DNA of 64,000 nucleotides from Gemmatimonadaceae bacterium (GTDB lineage Bacteria; Gemmatimonadota; Gemmatimonadetes; Gemmatimonadales; Gemmatimonadaceae): the NCBI GenBank assembly GCA_020851035.1, contig JADZDM010000024.1, forward strand, positions 1 to 64,000, given 5' to 3'. The translations under genes were made by a program, and so were the position numbers. This document shows positions 35,470 to 43,961 of this stretch, piece after piece. Positions within the stretch are counted from its first letter, which is position 1. Each line of letters starts with the position of its first letter. The notes under the pieces were generated by a model. The model had not been told where the DNA came from. It saw only the letters and a list, made by a program, of their open reading frames with translations, and searched no databases.

Positions 35470-36258
35470 CTACTTCGCCCGGAACGCCGCGATGGCGTGG
35501 CGGGTGAAGTCCGAGAGCACCAGCGTCCCGCTCAGCCGCGCCCGCTCGGCGAGCAGTGCCGGCCAGTCCTCGGTGCCCTGCCAGGCAACCCCCTTCATCA
35601 GGCGCATCGCGTCGGGATTGGAGGAGGCCAGGGTGGTGGCCAGCGCGGCCAGCGCGGCATCCATGGCCGCCGCGTCGTCGAAGAGGCGGGCGTACAGCCC
35701 GTGCCGCTCGCACCAGTCGGCGTCGCGCCAGTCGGCGTCCACGGACATGGCCATGAACGGCCCCATCCCTATGCGGCGCGCGATCACCGGTCCCACCACG
35801 AACGGCCCGATGCCGACGGCCAGCTCGCTCAGCTTGGCCGAGGCGCTGCGCACGGCGACGGTGTAGTCGCCGGCGGCGGCGATGCCGATCCCGCCCCCGG
35901 CGGTGCGGCCGTGCACCCGTACCAGCACGAACTGCGGGGTGCGGAGCATGGCCAGGATGACGGCCGCGAAGCCGCTGAAGAAGCGCTCGCCCTCGTCGGG
36001 GTCGGCGATGCGCACCAGTTCGTCGAAGCTCGCACCGGCGCAGAACGGCCCGCTCCCCTCGCTCCGGAGCACGAGCACCCGCACGTCCGGGTCCTGCCCG
36101 ACAGCGGTGATGGTGCCGGCGAGGTGCTGCAGCAGCGCGCCCGGCAGCGAGTTCCCCTTCGGATGCCCGAAGGTGATGGTGCCGACTCCCGCCGACACGT
36201 CGACGGAAACGGTTCCGCCGGCGACGGCGTTGTACCCGGGCCTGTTCTCGTTGTCCAT
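35470..36258 (-). CDS. Enoyl-CoA hydratase/isomerase (crotonase) family protein
   Basis: The protein is 262 aa. The crotonase fold shows [16 protein letters not shown] (oxyanion loop) and [19 protein letters not shown] followed by [22 protein letters not shown]. The first catalytic Glu of true hydratases (GGGCE) is replaced by Gly; the second Glu (LSEL) is kept, as in methylglutaconyl-CoA hydratase-like members. It is divergent from paaA, so it may serve the PaaF step (2,3-dehydroadipyl-CoA hydration), which is otherwise absent here. That assignment is inference. Confidence 0.82.
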   Translation of the reverse strand: MDNENRPGYNAVAGGTVSVDVSAGVGTITFGHPKGNSLPGALLQHLAGTITAVGQDPDVRVLVLRSEGSGPFCAGASFDELVRIADPDEGERFFSGFAAVILAMLRTPQFVLVRVHGRTAGGGIGIAAAGDYTVAVRSASAKLSELAVGIGPFVVGPVIARRIGMGPFMAMSVDADWRDADWCERHGLYARLFDDAAAMDAALAALATTLASSNPDAMRLMKGVAWQGTEDWPALLAERARLSGTLVLSDFTRHAIAAFRAK

Positions 36259-36294
36259 CCGGCCAAGCTACCGCCTGCACGCCGGCAGCGTCCA

Positions 36295-36322
36295 TTGTCC
36301 GGGGTGGGCTCACCCGTACATT
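36295..36322 (+). promoter_or_regulatory. Putative paaA promoter, leaderless
   Basis: TTGTCC at 36295-36300 and TACATT at 36317-36322 are separated by 16 bases, and the paaA ATG begins only 6 bases after the second hexamer. If used, transcription would start at or next to the ATG. No PaaX- or PaaR-like operator was recognised. Confidence 0.4.
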
Positions 36323-36328
36323 TCCGGC

Positions 36329-37306
36329 ATGACCCAGACACGCGCGATTGACGCCACGGCCGAGGATCCCGCAGCCGTCGCCGCCTTCGAGGCCCGCATC
36401 GCCCGCGGCGAGAGCATCGAGCCGAAGGACTGGATGCCGCAGCGGTACCGCCAGCAGCTGATCCGCATGATGTCGCAGCATGCGCACAGCGAGATCGTCG
36501 GCATGCTGCCCGAGGGGAACTGGATCACGCGCGCCCCGTCGCTGCGCCGCAAGGTCGGCCTGATCGCGAAGGTGCAGGACGAGGGCGGGCACGGCCTCTA
36601 CATCTACTGCGGCGTGGAGACGCTGGGTGTGGATCGCAGCGAGGTGATCGGGCAGCTGCTCGACGGGCGCGCGAAGTACTCCAGTATCTTCAACTATCCC
36701 ACGCTCTCGTGGGCCGACATCGGCGTGATCGGCTGGCTGGTGGACGGGGCGGCGATCGTGAACCAGACGGTGCTGGCGAAGGCGTCGTACGGGCCGTATG
36801 CGCGGGCGATGATCCGCATCTGCAAGGAAGAGAACTTCCACAAGCGCCAGGGCTACGAGATCGTGGCCACGCTGGCGGCGGGCACGCCGGCGCAGAAGGC
36901 CATGGTGCAGGATGCGGTGAACCGCTTCTGGTGGCCGTCGCTGATGATGTTCGGGCCGAGCGACACCGACTCGCCGAACACGGCGGAGCTGATCCGCTGG
37001 CAGGTGAAGCGGAAGACGAACGACGAGCTGCGCCAGCGCTTCGTGAACCTGACGGTGCCGCAGGCGGCGGCGGTGGGGCTCACGCTCCCCGACCCGGCGC
37101 TGCGCTACGACGAGGCGACGGAGGACTGGCACTTCGGCGAGATCGACTGGTCGGAGTTCCACCAGGTGGTGCGGGGCAACGGGCAGTGCAACCGCGAGCG
37201 CCTCGAGGCGCGGCGGGCCGCGGAACGGGAGGGGGCATGGGTGCGCGAGGCCGCGATGGCCTACGCCGCGAAGCAGCGCACGAACGACACATCGGCCGCA
37301 GCGTGA
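36329..37306 (+). CDS. paaA: Phenylacetyl-CoA epoxidase catalytic subunit
   Basis: The protein is 325 aa, the usual PaaA length. It is a ferritin-like helical protein with the diiron ligand motifs [11 protein letters not shown] and [13 protein letters not shown], the [21 protein letters not shown] segment, and [15 protein letters not shown]. Together with PaaB, PaaC and the reductase PaaE it epoxidises the ring of phenylacetyl-CoA with O2. The start ATG lies right behind a possible promoter. The PaaB frame starts 20 bases after the stop. Confidence 0.96.
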   Translation: MTQTRAIDATAEDPAAVAAFEARIARGESIEPKDWMPQRYRQQLIRMMSQHAHSEIVGMLPEGNWITRAPSLRRKVGLIAKVQDEGGHGLYIYCGVETLGVDRSEVIGQLLDGRAKYSSIFNYPTLSWADIGVIGWLVDGAAIVNQTVLAKASYGPYARAMIRICKEENFHKRQGYEIVATLAAGTPAQKAMVQDAVNRFWWPSLMMFGPSDTDSPNTAELIRWQVKRKTNDELRQRFVNLTVPQAAAVGLTLPDPALRYDEATEDWHFGEIDWSEFHQVVRGNGQCNRERLEARRAAEREGAWVREAAMAYAAKQRTNDTSAAA

Positions 37307-37325
37307 CGCCGGCCGGGAGCCAGTG

Positions 37326-37655
37326 ATGAGCGCGAACACGGAGGTGTCGGCCCAGGCCGCGACGATCCCCGCAGACGGCCAGTGGCCGCTCTGGTAGGTC
37401 TTCACGCAGAGTGAGCAGGGGGCGCCGCACGAGCATGCGGGGTCGCTGCACGCGGTGGATGCCGAGCAGGCGATGCAGAATGCGCGCGACGTGTACGCGC
37501 GCCGCGGCGGCGTGATCTCGCTGTGGGTGGTGCCCGGTGGCGCCATCACGGCCTCCAGCCCCGGCGATGCCGGCCCGCTGTTCGATCCGGGCGCCGACAA
37601 GGCCTACCGTCACCCGCAGTTCTACCGCGTGCCGCGCGGCGTGCGCGTCTTTTGA
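37326..37655 (+). pseudogene. paaB: paaB with an in-frame amber codon
   Basis: The frame from the ATG at 37326 encodes a full-length PaaB (109 sense codons) except for TAG at codon 24 (37395-37397). It reads WPLW-stop-VFTQSEQGAPHEHAGSLHA and continues to YRHPQFYRVPRGVRVF and a TGA. In PaaB this position is Glu in the conserved WPLYEVF, so a single GAG-to-TAG change explains it. Both sides are otherwise perfectly conserved and in one frame. The options are a recent null mutation, a sequencing error or amber readthrough. Restart at the GTG at 37455 would lose about 40 residues. PaaB bridges PaaA and PaaC in the epoxidase complex. Confidence 0.9.
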
Positions 37656-38455
37656 GCAGCGCGCCGTTTTCCGTGGTGCCGGCCCCGGCACCCCCCGTGC
37701 ATGCGCTGCTCGAGTACCTGCTGCGGCTTGGCGACGACCGCCTGGTGCTTGGCCACCGGGTGAGCGAGTGGTGCGGGCACGGCCCGATCCTCGAGGAGGA
37801 CATCGCGCTCGCCAACGTCGCGCTCGACCTGATCGGGCAGGCCACCATGCTGCTCCGCCTCGCCGGCGAGGTGGAAGGGCAGGGGCGTGACGAGGATGCG
37901 CTGGCCTACTGGCGCGAGGCGGTGGAGTTCCGGAACTGCCTGCTCGTGGAACAGCCGAACGGCGACTTCGCGCAGACGATCGTGCGGCAGTTCCTGTTCG
38001 ACGTGCAGGCGGTGGTGCTGCTCGACGCGCTCACGCGGGGCACGCACGCGGGGCTGGCCGCCATCGCCGGCAAGGCGGTGAAGGAGGCGAAGTACCATGT
38101 GCGCCACAGCGGCGACTGGATGCTCAAGCTGGGCGACGGCACCGAGGAGAGTCACCGCCGGGTGCAGCGCGCGCTGGACGACCTCTGGCGCTTCACCCCG
38201 GAGCTGTTCGCCGTGGATGCGGTCGACCGCGAGATGATCGCCGCCGGGATCGCGCCGGATCCGGTGGCCCTGCAGGGGCAGTGGCTGGCCATCGTGCGTG
38301 ACGTGCTCGCGCGTGCCACGCTCGTGCTGCCCGCCGACGCCCCGCCCGCCGCCAGTCCGCGCGGGGCCCGGCAGGGCGCCCATTCGGAACACCTGGGGCA
38401 CCTGCTGGCCGAGATGCAGATCGTGGCACGGTCGCACCCGGGCGCCACGTGGTAG
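37652..38455 (+). CDS. paaC: Phenylacetyl-CoA epoxidase structural subunit
   Basis: The protein is about 267 aa starting from the TTG at 37652, which overlaps the paaB TGA (TTGA), so its translation would normally be coupled to paaB. The ferritin-like PaaC fold has HRVSEWCGHGPILEEDIALANVALD, EFRNCLLVEQPNGDFAQTIVRQ and VKEAKYHVRHSGDWMLKLGDGT. It scaffolds PaaA and lacks a working iron site in known relatives. If the paaB amber codon really stops ribosomes, polarity on this gene would be expected. Confidence 0.95.
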   Translation: MSSAPFSVVPAPAPPVHALLEYLLRLGDDRLVLGHRVSEWCGHGPILEEDIALANVALDLIGQATMLLRLAGEVEGQGRDEDALAYWREAVEFRNCLLVEQPNGDFAQTIVRQFLFDVQAVVLLDALTRGTHAGLAAIAGKAVKEAKYHVRHSGDWMLKLGDGTEESHRRVQRALDDLWRFTPELFAVDAVDREMIAAGIAPDPVALQGQWLAIVRDVLARATLVLPADAPPAASPRGARQGAHSEHLGHLLAEMQIVARSHPGATW

Positions 38456-38459
38456 CGGC

Positions 38460-38990
38460 GTGAGTGGCGGCGGGGCGGGTGGCAGGCCCGCCGCGGCGAT
38501 CCCGACGCGGGACGAGATCCTCGCCATCCTCGACACGGTGAAGGATCCCGAGGTGCCGGTGCTCAGCGTGCGCGACCTGGGTGTGGTGCGCGACGTGACG
38601 GTCGGCGAGACGGGCGCCATCACCGTGACGGTCACGCCGACCTACTCCGGCTGTCCCGCGATCCTCGTGATCGAGCAGGACATCACCGCCGCGATCATCG
38701 CCGCCGGCCACGGCCCGGTGACCGTGCGCACCACGTTCACGCCGGCGTGGAGCACCGACTGGATCTCCGACGACGCCCGTGCGCGCCTCAAGGCCTACGG
38801 CATCGCCCCGCCCGGCCGCACCGAGCAGGGCGGCCTGGTGCAGCTCATGCGCGCACGGCGCACGGTCCAGTGCCCATTCTGCGATTCACTCGAGACGGAA
38901 GTCCGCAGCGAGTTCGGGAGCACCGCATGCAAGTCGCTCTGCTGGTGCCGGTCCTGCCGTCAGCCGTTCGAGGAGTTCAAGGCGATCTGA
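38460..38990 (+). CDS. paaD: PaaD-type iron-sulfur maturation factor
   Basis: The protein is 176 aa from a GTG. A MIP18/DUF59 domain (ILDTVKDPEVPVLSVRDLGVV, then YSGCPAILVIEQDI) is followed by a C-terminal zinc-ribbon-like cysteine cluster (CPFC, then CKSLCWCRSC). PaaD is thought to help assemble the Fe-S centre of the reductase PaaE. No paaE follows here; the next 230 bases hold an inverted-repeat element and then a convergent gene. Confidence 0.94.
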   Translation: MSGGGAGGRPAAAIPTRDEILAILDTVKDPEVPVLSVRDLGVVRDVTVGETGAITVTVTPTYSGCPAILVIEQDITAAIIAAGHGPVTVRTTFTPAWSTDWISDDARARLKAYGIAPPGRTEQGGLVQLMRARRTVQCPFCDSLETEVRSEFGSTACKSLCWCRSCRQPFEEFKAI

Positions 38991-39000
38991 GTGGCAAGCG

Positions 39001-39221
39001 CAACGGCTTTGACGCAAAGGCGCAGAGTGCGCGAAGGACGCAAGGAGTTCTGCCCTTGGGCCAGCGTCGGCTGAACACGAAACAGAGTTGTCGAGGGGAA
39101 CCGCGGTGGCAGTTGCAGTTCCCAGAGCATATGCGATGCCCGACGTTACGCCGACGAGTGAAGCCCGCGCAGACCCCTTTGCGTCCTTCGCGCCCATTTC
39201 TCCTTTGCGTCGAAAGAGTTC
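39001..39221. repeat. Nested inverted-repeat element in a convergent gap (copy 2)
   Basis: The arms at about 39001-39047 and 39174-39221 are imperfect reverse complements with GACGCAAAGG, GCGCGAAGGACGC and their complements. The spacer of about 126 bases contains GGGAACC / GGTTCCC-like short palindromic strings. The element is placed between paaD and the inverted E1 gene. It is related to the elements at 6081 and 62550, suggesting mobile or recombinogenic family members. Confidence 0.7.
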
Positions 39222-39228
39222 GGGATGC

Positions 39229-41361
39229 CTACGTGCGCAACAGCGCATCGATGGCCGCACCGATGCGCGCGGCGTCAGGCAGGACCGCAGCGAGCAGCGA
39301 TTCGTGGTACGGCATCGGCACGTCGCGCACGGCGAGCCGCTCGATGGGGGCGTCGAGGAACCAGAAGGCGTCCTGCGCCAGCACCGCCGCGATCTCGGCG
39401 CCGAAGCCGGCGGTCAGGGTGTCCTCGTGCACGACGAGGCACTTCCCGGTGCGGCGGACGCTCTCGAGGACGGCCTCGCGGTCCCAGGGCGCGATGGTGC
39501 GCAGGTCGAGCAGGTCCACTGCGCCGGGGAACTGTGCGGCGGCCTGGGCGCAGCGGTGGACCATCGCGCCCCAGCTCACGACCGTCACGTCGTCCCCGTG
39601 GAGCAGGCGGCTGGCGCGGCCGAACGGCAGCACGTAGCTGTCGCCGGGGTAGCGCGCGCTGCCGTCGCTGGTCATCAGCAGCGAGCGGTGCTCGAAGAAG
39701 ATCGTCGGATTGCCGCTGCGCATCGCGGCGCGCAGCAGGCCGCTGGCGTCGGCGGCGTTCGACGGCATCGCCACCTGCCAGCCCGGCGTGTGCGCCCACG
39801 TCACCTCGCCCGAGAGCGAGTGCCAGGGGTCGCCCACGTCCTTGCCGAAGCCGCCCGGCATCCGCACCACGATCGGCGCGCAGAACTGGTTCGCCGTGCG
39901 CCAGCGCATCGTGCCGCAGTTGTTGAGCTGCTCGTGCGCGGGGTCGGCGTACTTCCGGAACTGGATCTCCGCCACCGGCACCAGGCCGTTCACCGCCATG
40001 CCCACCGCACGCCCGATGATGCCCTCCTCGGAGAGGCTGGTGTCGAACACGCGATCGGCACCGAAGCGCTTCTGCAGCCCCTCGGTGACCAGGTGCACGC
40101 CTCCCTTGCGCCCCACGTCCTCGCCGAACACCAGCACCCGCGGGTTCGCGGCCAGCTCCGACGCCAGCGTGCGCCGGATCGACTCCGCCACGCGCACCAT
40201 GTCGCCGTCGGCATCGGGCACGTCGGTGGCGGGCAGCAGGTCGCGCTGCGCCGGCGACTGCCCGCCGAACGCGCGCACGTCGGTGTCACGCGGCGGTTCC
40301 TCGTACACGAAGCGATGCACGTCGGCGGGCTCGGGGGTGCGCCGCTCGCGGGCGGCCGCCACGCCGGCGTCCACGTCGCGCGCCACCTGCTGCTCCAGCG
40401 CCGCCCACTCGGCGTCCGACAGCAGGGCCGGCACCAGGTGTGCTCGCAGCCGCGGCAGGGGATCACGGGCGCGATCGGCCTCCACCTCGTCATCCGAGCG
40501 ATACCCCTTCTGGTTGTCCGGCCCGGAGTGGCTCGACAGGCGCGGCACGGTGAGCCGCACCAGCGCCGGCCCGGCGCCGCTGCGCACGTGCGCCACGCAC
40601 TCGGCCAGCAGCGGTGCGGCGTCGGTGGGCACGGAACCGTCTCCGCTGCGCACCAGCAGGTTGCCGAACGACGCGAGGTTGGCGCTGATGTCGCCGCCGG
40701 GCGTCTGCATCCCGCCCTGCACCGAGATCCCGAGCCCGTTGTCCTCGATGTAGAAGAGCATCGGCAGGCGCAGCGTGGTGGCCATCGTCAGCGCCGACCA
40801 GAACCCGTTCGTCGCCACACTGGCATCGCCACCCAGCGCCACCGCGATGGCGCCGCCGTATGAGGCGTCGCAGAGCGTGTCGCGGCGGTAGAGGATGGAC
40901 TGCGCCCAGCCGGCGGCCGGCGTGTACTGCGCGCCCACGTCGCCGGCCATCGGCAGCACCGTCACGCCGTTCCATCCCGGGCGATTGCAGACGACGCCGA
41001 TGTCGCGGCCATCACTGAAGCCGCCGGCACGTCCCAGCGGGCTGCCGTGTGCGTCCTCGATCGACAGTCCCACCGAGAGCAGCACCGGCCGCGACCGGTA
41101 GTAGGCGCCCACGCCATCGTGCGGGTGCCCCAGCAGCGAGCCCAGGATGCACTGGCTCATGTCGTGACCGCGGGCCGAGAACTGGTACAGCACCTGGTGT
41201 GCACGCGGCACGCTGGCGCGGTTCCGGTTGAGCGCCTCCTCGAGGTCGTCCAGCGCGCGCGACACCAGCGTGTGGTACGCGATGCGGTGCCAGTCGAAGC
41301 GGGTGTCCACCGGCGGGCCGGCGTGGCCGGCATGGGCGCTGTCTGCTGCGGCGTGCGTCAA
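39229..41361 (-). CDS. Fused alpha/beta 2-oxoacid dehydrogenase E1 (branched-chain type)
   Basis: The protein is about 710 aa from the TTG at 41361; an in-frame ATG at 41484 is possible but adds non-conserved Arg/Pro-rich residues. The N-terminal half is the E1 alpha fold, with the thiamine-diphosphate region GGDASVATNGFWSALTMA and IEDNGLGIS. The C-terminal half is E1 beta, with RVLVFGEDVGRKGGVHLVT, DTSLSEEGIIGRAVGMA and WDREAVLESV. Separate subunits are the norm in many bacteria, while fused ones occur in several phyla. It would decarboxylate branched-chain 2-oxoacids; no E2 or E3 gene is near. It is inverted between two paa blocks. Confidence 0.9.
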   Translation of the reverse strand: MTHAAADSAHAGHAGPPVDTRFDWHRIAYHTLVSRALDDLEEALNRNRASVPRAHQVLYQFSARGHDMSQCILGSLLGHPHDGVGAYYRSRPVLLSVGLSIEDAHGSPLGRAGGFSDGRDIGVVCNRPGWNGVTVLPMAGDVGAQYTPAAGWAQSILYRRDTLCDASYGGAIAVALGGDASVATNGFWSALTMATTLRLPMLFYIEDNGLGISVQGGMQTPGGDISANLASFGNLLVRSGDGSVPTDAAPLLAECVAHVRSGAGPALVRLTVPRLSSHSGPDNQKGYRSDDEVEADRARDPLPRLRAHLVPALLSDAEWAALEQQVARDVDAGVAAARERRTPEPADVHRFVYEEPPRDTDVRAFGGQSPAQRDLLPATDVPDADGDMVRVAESIRRTLASELAANPRVLVFGEDVGRKGGVHLVTEGLQKRFGADRVFDTSLSEEGIIGRAVGMAVNGLVPVAEIQFRKYADPAHEQLNNCGTMRWRTANQFCAPIVVRMPGGFGKDVGDPWHSLSGEVTWAHTPGWQVAMPSNAADASGLLRAAMRSGNPTIFFEHRSLLMTSDGSARYPGDSYVLPFGRASRLLHGDDVTVVSWGAMVHRCAQAAAQFPGAVDLLDLRTIAPWDREAVLESVRRTGKCLVVHEDTLTAGFGAEIAAVLAQDAFWFLDAPIERLAVRDVPMPYHESLLAAVLPDAARIGAAIDALLRT

Positions 41362-41535
41362 CGGAATCGGGAAGGGGCGGCGGAGCCGCGTCGGCGCGAA
41401 ATCTGGGCACGCGCGCCCCCTGCCGGGAGGCGCAGACGGCGCGGGTCGTGCCCGATGCACGGCCGTATATTGCACGACGCGCATCGCGGCGGCATGCCGC
41501 GGTCCCCCCGTCCCTGCACCGCCACTCGGTTCCCG

Positions 41536-42327
41536 ATGGACTCCGACCTGATCCTGACCGCGCTGGCCGATGGCGTCATGACCATCGCGCTCAACCGTCC
41601 GCAGGTGCTCAACAGCTTCAATGCCGAAATGGCCGCGTCGCTGCAGGCGGCGCTGGCCACGGCGGCGGCGGATCCTGCGGTGCGCGCCGTCCTGCTCACC
41701 GCCAACGGCCGTGCCTTCTGCGCCGGCCAGGACCTGGCCGAGGTGCTCCCTGCGGCGGACGGCACCATGCCCGACCTCGGCGCCATCGTGCGCCGCGACT
41801 ACAACCCGATCATCCGCGCCATCCGTTCACTCGAGAAGCCGGTGGTGTGTGCCGTGAACGGCGTGGCGGCGGGCGCCGGCGCCAACCTGGCCCTGGCGTG
41901 CGACATCACGGTCGCGGCCGAGGGGGCGTCGTTCATCCAGTCGTTCTCGAAGATCGGCCTCATTCCCGACAGCGGCGGCACGTTCATCCTGCCGCGCATC
42001 GTGGGCGCGCAGCGCGCCGCGGCACTCACCATGCTCGGCGACAAGCTGCCGGCGAGCACGGCGAAGGAGTGGGGACTCGTGTACGACGTGGTGCCGGCGA
42101 CCGACCTCGCCGAGCGGACCCGCGCCCTCGCGCTGCGGCTGGCCGCGATGCCGACGCGCGGCCTGGGGCTCACCAAGCGTGCCTTCAACGCCGGCCATGC
42201 CCACACCCTCGACGAGCAGCTCGCGCTCGAGGAGACACTGCAGCGGGAGGCCGGCGCCACCCGGGACTACGCGGAAGGGGTGCGCGCCTTCGTCGAGAAG
42301 CGGACACCGACGTTCGAGGGCCGGTGA
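41536..42327 (+). CDS. paaG: Phenylacetyl-CoA ring-1,2-epoxide isomerase
   Basis: The protein is 263 aa. The crotonase fold has GRAFCAGQDLAEV, NGVAAGAGANLALACDITVAA and the PaaG-like IQSFSKIGLIPDSGGTFILPR with its catalytic Asp. The end (GVRAFVEKRTPTFEGR) also matches E. coli PaaG. It converts the epoxide to oxepin-CoA. A TATATT at 41466 could be the -10 element of its promoter, giving a leader of about 60 bases. The stop abuts the ATG of paaH. Confidence 0.92.
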   Translation: MDSDLILTALADGVMTIALNRPQVLNSFNAEMAASLQAALATAAADPAVRAVLLTANGRAFCAGQDLAEVLPAADGTMPDLGAIVRRDYNPIIRAIRSLEKPVVCAVNGVAAGAGANLALACDITVAAEGASFIQSFSKIGLIPDSGGTFILPRIVGAQRAAALTMLGDKLPASTAKEWGLVYDVVPATDLAERTRALALRLAAMPTRGLGLTKRAFNAGHAHTLDEQLALEETLQREAGATRDYAEGVRAFVEKRTPTFEGR

Positions 42328-43512
42328 ATGGCTGACCCGGGGCTGGTGATCGGCGTGGTGGGGGCGGGCGCGATGGGCAGCGGGATCGCACAGGTGGCCG
42401 CGATGGCCGGCCACCGCGTGGTGCTGGGTGACGCGCACGGCGACGCGCTGCAGCGGGCACGGGCCGCCATCACCGTGGCGCTGATGCGTGACGTGGCGAA
42501 GGGCCGCATGGCCGACACCGCGGCCAGCGAGGTGCTCTCGCGCATCACGGACGCCGGTGACCTGGCCATGGGACACGGGGCCTACGCGGAGTGCGGGGTC
42601 GTGATCGAGGCCGTGGCCGAGGACCTCGCGGTGAAGATGACGCTCTTCGACGCGCTCGAGCGCGAGGTGACGCCGGACTGCATCCTGGCCACCAACACCT
42701 CGTCGCTCCCCGTGGCGGCGATCGCCGGCCGCTGCCGGCACGGCGCACGGGTGCTGGGCATCCACTTCTTCAATCCCGCCGTGGTGATGCCGCTGGTGGA
42801 GATCATCCCCGCCATCACCACCGATCCGTCGGTGACCACGCGCGCACGGGCGCTGGTGGATTCGTGGCGGAAGGTGACCGTGGTGGCGCAGGACACGCCG
42901 GGCTTCATCGTGAACCGCATCGCGCGGCCGTTCTACGGCGAGGCCCTGCGGCTGCTGGAGGAGGGCATCGCCGACGTGCCGACGATCGACTGGGCGATGC
43001 GCGAGATCGGCGGGTTCCGCATGGGCCCGTTCGAGCTGATGGACTTCATCGGGCACGACATCAACTTCGCGGTCACGCAGAGTGTCTACGACGGGTTCTT
43101 CCAGGACCCGCGCTACCGGCCGTCGCTCACGCAGCAGCGGCTGGTGCAGGCGGGGTTCCTGGGCCGCAAGCGCATGCGCGGGTTCTACGACTACGCCGAC
43201 GGGGCCGTGCGGCCCGCCGCCACCGAGGATCCCGTGCTCGGGCGCGCGATCGTGGACCGGGTGCTGGCCATGCTGGTGAACGAGGCGGTGGACGCCGTGT
43301 ACCTGCGCGTGGCATCACCAGCCGACATCGAACTCGCCATGACGCGCGGCGTGAACTACCCGAAGGGCCTGCTGGCGTGGGGTGACGAGGTCGGCCCCGC
43401 CGCCGTGCTCGCGCGGCTGGATGCACTGCGCGACGAGTACGGCGAGGATCGCTACCGCGCCAGCGTGCTGCTGCGGCAGCGCGTGCGCGATGGCCGGGCG
43501 CTGCTGGCATGA
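42328..43512 (+). CDS. paaH: 3-hydroxyadipyl-CoA / 3-hydroxyacyl-CoA dehydrogenase
   Basis: The protein is 394 aa. The Rossmann fold begins GVVGAGAMGSGIAQVAAMAG. The catalytic region has LGIHFFNPAVVMPLVEI and the His of that motif, and the C-terminal domain has DTPGFIVNRIARPFYGEALRL and FRMGPFELMDFIGHDINFA. E. coli PaaH is longer (about 475 aa); this one keeps a second 3HCDH-like segment after residue 285. It acts in the last beta-oxidation steps of phenylacetate catabolism. Its stop overlaps the ATG of paaI. Confidence 0.93.
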   Translation: MADPGLVIGVVGAGAMGSGIAQVAAMAGHRVVLGDAHGDALQRARAAITVALMRDVAKGRMADTAASEVLSRITDAGDLAMGHGAYAECGVVIEAVAEDLAVKMTLFDALEREVTPDCILATNTSSLPVAAIAGRCRHGARVLGIHFFNPAVVMPLVEIIPAITTDPSVTTRARALVDSWRKVTVVAQDTPGFIVNRIARPFYGEALRLLEEGIADVPTIDWAMREIGGFRMGPFELMDFIGHDINFAVTQSVYDGFFQDPRYRPSLTQQRLVQAGFLGRKRMRGFYDYADGAVRPAATEDPVLGRAIVDRVLAMLVNEAVDAVYLRVASPADIELAMTRGVNYPKGLLAWGDEVGPAAVLARLDALRDEYGEDRYRASVLLRQRVRDGRALLA

Positions 43513-43961
43513 GCGCCCCACGCACACCGGCGCAGGAGGCCCGCACCGCACAGGTGCTCGCGGCCATGCTGGAGACGGATGCCTTCAGCCGCTGGCTCGG
43601 CATCCGGGTGGTGTCGGCGGGTGCGGGCCGCAGCGAGCTGCACATGCACATCCGCCATGACATGGTGAACGGCTTCGGCGCCGCGCACGGCGGGATCACC
43701 TACTCGCTGGCCGACAGCGCGCTGGCGTTCGCATGCAACGGCGGCGAACACGTCACGGTGGCGGTCGACAACCAGGTCTCGTATCCCGCGCCGGTGCACG
43801 TCGGTGACGACCTGGTCGCGACCGCCGAGGAGGAGTCGCGCGGCGGGCGCCTGGGGTTCTACCGCGTGACCGTCCGCAACCAGCACGGCACCGTGGTCGC
43901 GCTCTTCCGCGGCACGGTCTATCGCACCAGCACCCTGCACCCCACCGGACCCGCATCGTGA
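43509..43961 (+). CDS. paaI: Hotdog-fold acyl-CoA thioesterase
   Basis: The protein is 150 aa. The hotdog helix motif reads HDMVNGFGAAHGGITYSLADSALAFA, matching PaaI, with the catalytic Asp in LADSA. It recycles CoA from dead-end intermediates such as hydroxyphenylacetyl-CoA. It is translationally coupled at both ends (ATGA upstream, GTGA downstream). Confidence 0.95.
   Translation: MSAPRTPAQEARTAQVLAAMLETDAFSRWLGIRVVSAGAGRSELHMHIRHDMVNGFGAAHGGITYSLADSALAFACNGGEHVTVAVDNQVSYPAPVHVGDDLVATAEEESRGGRLGFYRVTVRNQHGTVVALFRGTVYRTSTLHPTGPAS

Noticed and set aside
37455-37655. Short paaB from an internal GTG as a real separate gene
   Set aside because: It lacks the N-terminal strand of PaaB and has no ribosome-binding site. 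It is more likely the remainder of the interrupted frame.
41362-41484. N-terminal extension of the fused E1 to the ATG at 41484
   Set aside because: The extra residues are Arg/Pro-rich and unlike E1 proteins. The segment also contains the probable promoter of paaG, so the TTG at 41361 is preferred, though not proven.
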